From positions 7,446,768 through 7,510,767 of the forward strand of contig NC_054083.1 of the NCBI RefSeq assembly GCF_017562075.2: 64,000 bases of DNA, in the 5' to 3' direction. Origin of the DNA: Anopheles merus. Taxonomy: Eukaryota > Arthropoda > Insecta > Diptera > Culicidae. Shown one piece after another: positions 50,601 to 64,000 of the stretch; position 1 is the stretch's first letter, and the number at the start of each line of letters is the position of its first letter. The notes below the pieces were generated by a model. The model saw only the letters and a program-made list of their open reading frames with translations. It ran no database searches and was not told the origin of the DNA. The translations under genes were made by a program, and so were the position numbers.

Positions 50601-51959
50601 AAAAGGAACGCATGTTTAAAAACCATTCCACCACTCGTGAGCACAGTTTCGCAGTGGTGAGTAACCATGAGTTCGGGTTTGAATTAGAAAAAAATGAGTT
50701 GCACATGCATGGAAAACGAGAAACACGATAGACGGGTTTCATCCCATCTGTAAGCGGTTGGCTTTGTAGATGATTATCTTTCACGAGAAAATCCGTCTTC
50801 TGCGCTTGAGTTACTACGATCTGACCGCTGTACCGGGTTCGTGGGTAGAACGCTATTTTCAGTTGCGATCTGGGCCACCGTGAGGGCAACAGCGTTCGAC
50901 GCAGTCCGTCCAATGGGATTATGAGCAGTTTCGTACACGTATGGTGTGAATCCGTGAAAAAGTGATAATTTAGTGTTTTCAACATTGCTGTTAAAAGTTC
51001 TATTGATTTTAGAACCGTTTTCGTGTTTGAATTGCATCTTCTTTAGTGGCTGTGATTTACGTGAAAATTGGGCGCTAGTGGGCATATTATTGGCATTATA
51101 AACGAAAACATTAGCATACCGACAAACGTTAAAGGAAGTGATACTTCAGTTAAGAGATGCTAGATATCAAATACAAAAAATAGGTGCAGGTGTCGAACAG
51201 TTTCCTTAATCTTTCCTACAATTCTGCTTAAAAAATGTTATTGAAAAATGGCGAATCCATAAAAAAAATACAAATTATTCTATCAAAACAGATTACTGAG
51301 ACCCATAAAAAACGTTCGATTGACCCATTCAAAATGCATTATAGCTGTGTTTGTTTGTTTAGAATATTACAATGCCTAGTGTATATCTAAACAGCTAAGT
51401 AGCACGGCCTCAATTCTACAGAGTGCAATAAATGCAATACTGCATTTTTGTGATGACGGCTTTCACTTCGAAACCTCATCCAGTCACAAAACATCATATT
51501 GGGTAAGGTTTGTCAAAATTTGTCATTCAAATTTCAACAAAACATGTGTATGCGTTTATGGTAGATTCGGCGATCGGTGTACATCGTTCGTCCCTTGTGG
51601 CCAGTGTGTCAACAGCGTGTGAGAAAGACCAGAAACAAAAGTTCATTCCCTTCTTTTTTCTTCTCAGGGGAGTGAGAATTATTTTTAAACACCCAAATCC
51701 CGTATTTCAAGCACCGTTGGCAGAGGGAAGGTGGCAAACATCAGAGAATTTTGGGGCCCATTTTGACAGTGTGTGCGTTTCTTTCGTTTGTTTAACTGTA
51801 CACCTAGAGACACGATCGGTTTTGCCTTTCATCGGTGCTACCCACTGTGTAATGTTTCATGGTGGCGGTATTTCATGCACTGTCTAAACTTCCTGCTTCT
51901 AGCATCTTGTTTCGGACCCTGTTAGCCTTCATTGCGGGTGTGTTCTCAAAAGAAAAAAA

Positions 51960-59298
<7,339 letters not shown>

Positions 59299-59650
59299 GC
59301 AACGAACGGCTGTCATTTTCGAGCCAAAAACCAAAGACAACGCACGAATTAGGCAGAGATTGGTTCCGAATCCCCACAAAGAAAAACGTCCTTTGCGGTA
59401 AAATAAGTGGGTTAAATAAGTCTGTCAGAAACCTTCCTGATGGTGTTTTTAACGAAGAAAAAAAAAACGAAAGAAGCATTAAGACAATGTTTTTTTTTTA
59501 ATTTTATTTCGTATTTTTTGTTGATCACTTCTGTTTTCTCTATTTGTGACTGTGTCGTGCGGATACATCATGGTTTGTTTTTATGTTTACAATTAACTGT
59601 TACATTAAGTGTTACGTGAACAATAAAGATAAGAAAGGTTGTTTCAATAT
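59299..59650 (+). terminator. 3' UTR and polyadenylation signals of claudin-like gene
   Basis: An AATAAA at 59622-59627 and a second at 59832-59837 follow the stop codon. Either could set the 3' end, giving a 3' UTR of roughly 0.35 or 0.55 kb. Confidence 0.6.
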
Positions 59651-60181
59651 TTTACGCGATACAATGAAATGGATGGAAAGAAAAAGTTGAAAAATGTTTA
59701 GTTTTATATCTAAAATATTCCTTAACATTGGAGAAAATGATTTTGTAAGAAAAACATAAAATTAGAAATGAGATGGGAGATGACTCACTCTAGTTCACTG
59801 ACTATCAGTTATGGCGTCACATTTATAACAAAATAAAGGTTTAGAGCCAAAACCTGCGCAATCCTCTATTTTGTGTTTTAAAAATTGTGTTCTGTTTCTT
59901 TTTAAAGGTTGGTCAGCACATGAATATTGCTATTTCCCAAAACATCATCAATATTACATCTAATGTATAAGTGATTGAATGATTGTTGACAATGTTACAA
60001 TGTTAAGGTTAAACTAAGCTTAAAAACGAGTAAAAATTGGAGTTAATTGCTAAACATTATTTGTCGCATGTGCTGTTGTTCTCAAAAATGGTATTTAAAA
60101 GACATTCAGTGTCGCCGTTGATCATCATCATCGTTTATGTTGTTTTATTAGTTTACTAGTTGTATACAATAAAGTTTTGTT

Positions 60182-60189
60182 ATTTAGAG
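60182..60189. repeat. Left TSD of hAT MITE
   Basis: ATTTAGAG, identical to 60489-60496. Confidence 0.9.
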
Positions 60190-60488
60190 CAGGGGTCTCC
60201 AAACTTTTCAGTTCGCGGGCCGCATTGCTTCACAATCAACCTTGTTGAGGGCCATTTTGACGCTACCTTTAGAATGTGTGGATGTTCAAATCTCGTTTGA
60301 ATAAGAAAATACTAATGAAATATGTCAAATTTCTGTAGCTTTCTTTTATTTAATCTTGATTGTCATCTTTCAGAAAAAAAATCAGTTATAAAAGAAAAGA
60401 AATTTAAACTTAACCCAGTCCTCGCGGGTCGCATTAAAGGCTTTTGAGGGCCGCATGCGGCCCGCGGACCGTAGTTTGGAGACCCCTG
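60190..60488. mobile_element. hAT MITE, intact ends, 299 bp
   Basis: The ends CAGGGGTCTCCAAACTTTT and, reverse complemented, CAGGGGTCTCCAAACTACG form terminal inverted repeats. ATTTAGAG flanks both sides as a perfect 8-bp duplication. Inner arms GCGGGCCGCATTGC and GCCGCATGCGGCCCGCG are typical of the widespread hAT elements with this CAGGGGTCTCCAAAC end. Non-coding. Confidence 0.93.
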
Positions 60489-60496
60489 ATTTAGAG
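60489..60496. repeat. Right TSD of hAT MITE
   Basis: ATTTAGAG, identical to 60182-60189. Confidence 0.9.
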
Positions 60497-60510
60497 GCTA
60501 ATCTGCGTTG

Positions 60511-60709
60511 GTTTCTTTTTTTTGCATTTGGTGTAACGTCCTTCGCGGACATATGCTGGCCTATTATATATGCTTTCGCCAGTAATTATAATGCCAGTAC
60601 CACGCAGCCGGATGGCCTTGCTACGAGGGGACGATCCATCCTAGGCTAGAACCCATGACGGGAATGTTATTGAGTGGTACGATTTAACGACAGTACCAAC
60701 GGGACCGCC
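60511..60709 (-). mobile_element. tRNA-derived SINE copy 7
   Basis: The reverse strand has GGTACTGTCGTTAAATCG, a B box variant (GTTCTAGCC) and ATCCGGCTGCGTGGTACTGG. The 3' part with CGAAGGACGTTAC matches the subfamily of copies 1, 2 and 9. No duplication is visible; the ends are approximate. It starts about 15 bp after the hAT MITE. Confidence 0.7.
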
Positions 60710-60746
60710 ACGAGAGATTTATATGTAAATCTTTGGTTAACTTTAA

Positions 60747-60923
60747 CTTCTCTTCTACTTCTTTGGTACAACAACCTGTATCACCAGTGGACTTGGCTTA
60801 CAGTGACTTATTGACTACCCATAACAGGATAGTCAGTCCTACGTATGGGGGCACGGTACATTTGGGGCTTGAACCCACGTTGTTAAGTCCAGTACCAGTT
60901 GACGACTGTACCGCAAAAACGGC
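60747..60923 (-). mobile_element. tRNA-derived SINE copy 8
   Basis: The reverse strand reads GGTACAGTCGTCAACTGG, GGTTCAAGCCCC and GGACTGACTATCCTGTTATG, then CACTGTAAGCCAAGTCCAC. This matches the ACTGAAAGCC subfamily of copies 4 and 5. No duplication was found. Confidence 0.7.
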
Positions 60924-61710
60924 TATGTAATTACAATCAATTTAAATTAAATGTGCTCGTGACGTGGAGCGCATAAAATCCTCTGTTGTTGTGTAAATCG
61001 TTGGTAATTCGATCGTTTGTGTTAAAAGTTGATGTAGTAGCTTTGACTGCTGATGTTCCACACCCAAATTCAATGAGAGCATGAACCATTTCAACCAAAG
61101 TAACAATAATGTTTTACTAATGTCTAATCGTTTATCAAGAGATTTGTTTAAACAGTCGTTGAAGGATTGGTAAACTAATAACACTGTGTGAGAACTTCCA
61201 CTTTAGAACATCTATCGCTTTAGATCGGTGAATTGAGACTATTGTGGCACAAATAGAATGCAAGGAATCGGAGATGCGTTTGACATAAGGTGCAATAGAT
61301 ATGACTTAAAAACTCTTTTACTATCTTCTACTTTGAAAATGCAGATGAAACATAGCCAAAAGGTAAGGAAATAATAAGGAAAACAAATATAAAGGACGAT
61401 AATTTCCAAACAATTATAACGATATTTGACTAGTGTTGTGGACAGACCGTTGCCTCATCTTGAGGGCTCACTGTTGACAGCAGGGCTGTCATCCAGGGAC
61501 GTCCTCAGTGAGGATCGCGGCGCGAGAGGGAACAGTCGTCCTCTCCCCGCATTGCGTGTAATATTTTGCGATTATATTTATAATGTATCAGTGTCCGTGT
61601 AACTAATATAAACCAAAGATAGTTTAAAATACATGTTCTGTTTGTGCCGTACATCGTTTTACGTTTCATTTGTGCGGACACATCAACTAGGAGCATGTTA
61701 GCTCTGCGTT
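60924..61710. other. Stretch without a recognised gene
   Basis: No supported exon or repeat end. A GC-richer block lies at 61440-61550. Confidence 0.35.
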
Positions 61711-61724
61711 AGCTCTTCCAATAT

Positions 61725-61913
61725 TCTTCTTCTATTTGGCGTAAACGTCCTACGCGGACATTCCAGGCCTATATAGGCTTTCGAGGCTTTATTCAATACC
61801 AACCAGCCGAATAGTCAAGTCAGTCTTTGCTGCGGGAGGATGGTCTCCATTCTAGGCTTGAACCCATGACGGGGATGTTATTGAGTCGTTCGAGTTGACG
61901 ACTGTATCCCCGG
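61725..61913 (-). mobile_element. tRNA-derived SINE copy 9, with 14-bp TSD
   Basis: The reverse strand has the head ACAGTCGTCAACTCGAACG, B box GGTTCAAGCC, body GACTATTCGGCTGG and the 3' end with CGCGTAGGACGTTTACGCC and GAAGAAGAA. Perfect 14-bp repeats AGCTCTTCCAATAT lie at 61711-61724 and 61914-61927, fixing both ends. With copy 2 this is the best-preserved member here. Confidence 0.92.
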
Positions 61914-61927
61914 AGCTCTTCCAATAT

Positions 61928-63002
61928 ACTTCATAAAAAAAGGAAAGCATGGCTTCAGGAGAGTCAATTTTGTTAAAACCATTGACGAATCTGCGCAATA
62001 GATAAATTTTAATTCTATTAACAGTTGATATTTAATCTAATTAACACTTGAATCTCGTTAAGGTATGAACGGTCAAGTTTAAGTACAATGATTATGTTTA
62101 CTGAGTTTACTGTAAATAATAGGAATCTTGTTTAAAGAGGTGAGAATCAAACGTTAAATTGCACTTTGTCCACTTTAAAACGTGTCAATTATGTTTTGTC
62201 TAGTACAAGGAGTAACTCACTGGAGGCCTAATAAGCGGTGTAATTGTTAAATATACTTAAAATTAACAAATATAATTGTTCGCTGTTTGGAAACAAACGT
62301 GGTGTATTTTCCAACAACGTCAGACTAACGTCTCTCTATGCTAATTTGCATGAGATATTAGGGAACAACTTTAATTTCTAACTCTGGGATTTTTTTTATT
62401 CAGGAGGCACGGCTTTGCCGTGTTGCTTAGCTCTAGGAATTTTAATGTTGTCCTAAGTAATGGCTTAAAAATCTTTCCTGTATTGCTCTTCAAGAAAAGC
62501 TTATTGAAGGAAAACTTCAACATAAATAACGCGTGTACGATACGATGGAGTTTGTCAATATTGAAAAAATAATTTTGGAAAATATACTACTATAAACAGG
62601 TGAAATAGCCGTATACTTTTTCAAGAGAATGGATCACAAATCATGACAAAGAAATACGGAATAACAAATGTCTTAACAATTATTAGCACTATGATGACAT
62701 TTTAAATTTTTGAAATGCAAATATGCCCTTTTTACTAGTAAATTTGCGGTCTTTGAATCAATTATTTCACTTTTCACGTTGTTGGTGTTATTTAATTACA
62801 AAGACTTTCACTTATCGGCTGCATTTGACTGTATATATTTTCCGATGAATCTGAGTATACTTAGTTTTGCTGTAGTTTAAATTGAATAATGCATTGTTGG
62901 AATGGTTTATCCATTGTACATATTTGAAAATAATAAGTGTTTTTTTATTATTAATCATCTGAACAATGTACACATTTATTTCAAAGACTGTTCTAAAATT
63001 GA
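61928..63002. other. AT-rich stretch without a recognised gene
   Basis: Nothing supportable beyond a perfect small hairpin, CACGGCTTTGCCGTG, at 62408-62422. Confidence 0.4.
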
Positions 63003-63147
63003 GGTCTCAAGATGGCGAATAGGCGTCAGCCATTATAGGCAGGATAACAGATTGGCAGACGAAGACGCGAGAACGGTGGGCGGCTTCGGACACTCCTGAG
63101 ACAGGCCAAAGCACAAAGCGGTTGTAGCGCCGGATAAGCAAGTAAGT
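63003..63147 (+). mobile_element. 3' end of a truncated non-LTR retrotransposon
   Basis: A GC-rich block, in strong contrast to its AT-rich surroundings, includes CTCCTGAGACAGGCCAAAGC, GCGGTTGTAGCGCC and GGATAAGCAAGTAAGTTC. Such a block, coding RQAKAQ before a stop and ending in TAAGTAAG-like repeats, is typical of the 3' ends of mosquito LINEs. Only about 145 bp remain. The assignment is by recollected pattern. Confidence 0.5.
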
Positions 63148-63607
63148 TCAAACACTGTATTAATTATTGATTTTTTTTTAAATAAGCTCGTTTAGAAAAA
63201 TCTGAAACAAATTATTGAGTTGGAACCATTCACTCAATTAACAATTCAGTATACGCATAATTGTTCAATAGAGTATATGCAAACTCTTGAGTAGCCAATA
63301 TACTTAAATATTTGTTTTATTGATAAATTTAGATAATTTGGTTAGTGATATATGGTAAACATTAATTAGATGTAATTCAAGTGTAGCCTAATTTAACAAT
63401 AAATCAATGTTCTTTCGAGTTTATTTTTTTGTTGTAATTATTGAGTTATTTTTCTCTTTTAAGACAAAAATAGAGACGGATAAATTTGATTAAAGAGTAT
63501 GAATTATTTATTTGTCATGGTACTTTGTTTACAACTTAAAAGATACATTGAAAAGACTCACAGCTTGTGCCATTTAAAATCTCAATATGAATATGAGCCA
63601 TCTTTAT

Positions 63608-63669
63608 TCAAGTATCCAGAAGAAATATCAACAGTTCTGAGCCTTCAGTTTCTGTATAAACCACACCAG
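63608..63669 (-). CDS. Candidate terminal exon of a minus-strand gene
   Basis: After the acceptor CTCACTGTGCAG the frame from 63731-63811 continues as GVVYTETEGSELLIFLLD and one more codon before TGA at 63608. The stop overlaps an AATAAA signal (63603-63608 on the plus strand as TTTATT). The intron between the two exons is 61 bp, the usual dipteran size, and contains a CTAAC branch-point-like sequence. The upstream part of the gene would lie beyond the right edge. Not recognised as a family. Confidence 0.4.
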
Positions 63670-63730
63670 CTGCACAGTGAGCCATTTACATTCGGATAGT
63701 TTACTAGTTAGATGGAAATGTGGAACTTAC

Positions 63731-63811
63731 CGTTCTTCATTTGCACGAAGAGCATTTCTTTAAAACCCTGGCGTCTCTTGGATTTCAAGCAGTAGCAACC
63801 ACCAGTACAGA
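63731..63811 (-). CDS. Candidate penultimate exon of a minus-strand gene
   Basis: The acceptor TTAGTCTCTTTTCAG and the consensus donor AACG|GTAAGTT bracket 81 bases. Only one frame is open: two bases, then 26 codons reading CTGGCYCLKSKRRQGFKEML and a short basic end, then one base. Cysteines followed by a basic cluster look like the inner edge of a membrane segment. The protein family is not recognised. Splice signals on both sides plus a matching partner at 63608-63669 make this the best candidate after the claudin-like gene. Confidence 0.45.
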
Positions 63812-64000
63812 CTGAAAAGAGACTAAGCACAAAGACCAAGAAGTATCTTTTTCTCGCGATTGTTTCAAGGGTACGAACACATAACAACCTGATTCACAAC
63901 GATACGTTGTACATAATTACTCGAAGCTATCATCTGTAATATGGTTGCATCTTTCATTCAGCTGTTCCAAATGTTGATAAGAACACCACTGCGACAAGAC
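63812..64000. other. Window edge, intron of the minus-strand candidate
   Basis: On the minus strand a GTCTTGTCGCAG acceptor near 63989 starts an open run of 23 codons to about 63920, but its donor options do not join in phase with the next exon. No exon is called. Confidence 0.25.

Larger units (their letters stand above)
46890..51950. other. Stretch without a recognised gene
   Basis: Contains a ~100-bp repeat shared with 57481-57575 (here 47081-47180) and an (ACT)n run at 47650-47671. Minus-strand frames at 50557-50985 and 50774-51085, and plus frames at 48425-48745 and 51510-51887, show no recognised motif or splice context. It may be the upstream intergenic region of the gene at 53 kb. 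Confidence 0.35.

Noticed and set aside
63499..63699. Plus-strand 66-codon frame at the right edge
   Set aside because: It lies antisense to the better-supported minus-strand terminal exon and has no motif.

Overview
The window looks like an anopheline mosquito nuclear genome: AT-rich, gene-poor, with short dipteran introns and a dense mix of DNA transposons, tRNA-derived SINEs of the Anopheles type and broken non-LTR retrotransposons. No bacterial, viral or organellar feature was seen. I had no alignment tools, so family names rest on motifs, termini and target-site duplications that I read directly.

One protein-coding gene is firm: 53218-59298 (+), seven coding exons whose phases all match and which give 457 codons plus a stop. 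It encodes a four-transmembrane claudin-fold protein closest in layout to calcium-channel gamma/stargazin proteins, with an unusually large first extracellular loop. A skippable 42-bp exon and a possible alternative terminal or poison exon lie in its second half. The 3' end of a second gene on the minus strand (63608-63811) probably enters at the right edge. Weaker candidates are a phase-compatible chain of micro-exons at 7.6-9.3 kb, an exon at 16.3 kb and a degenerate gustatory-receptor-like ORF at 29.4-29.7 kb.

The most striking structure is a pair of large hAT-type transposons, 18555-23164 and 35200-39391, in opposite orientation. Each has CAGTGGCG ends and its own perfect 8-bp target-site duplication (ATTGTAGC and GGGTGGCG). 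They encode no recognisable transposase, carry C/G homopolymers near both ends, and contain a ~0.8-0.95 kb module repeated in degenerate form together with about a dozen GGGGCCCC-like motifs.

Layout: 1-17 kb intergenic or intronic DNA with three MITEs and two SINEs; 18.5-23.2 kb first hAT element; 23-35 kb repeats (SINEs, a 553-bp tandem duplication, an RT fragment); 35.2-39.4 kb second hAT element; 40-47 kb two non-LTR fragments and a SINE; 47-52 kb nothing recognised; 52-59.8 kb the claudin-like gene; 60-64 kb a hAT MITE, three SINEs, a LINE 3' end and the edge of a minus-strand gene.
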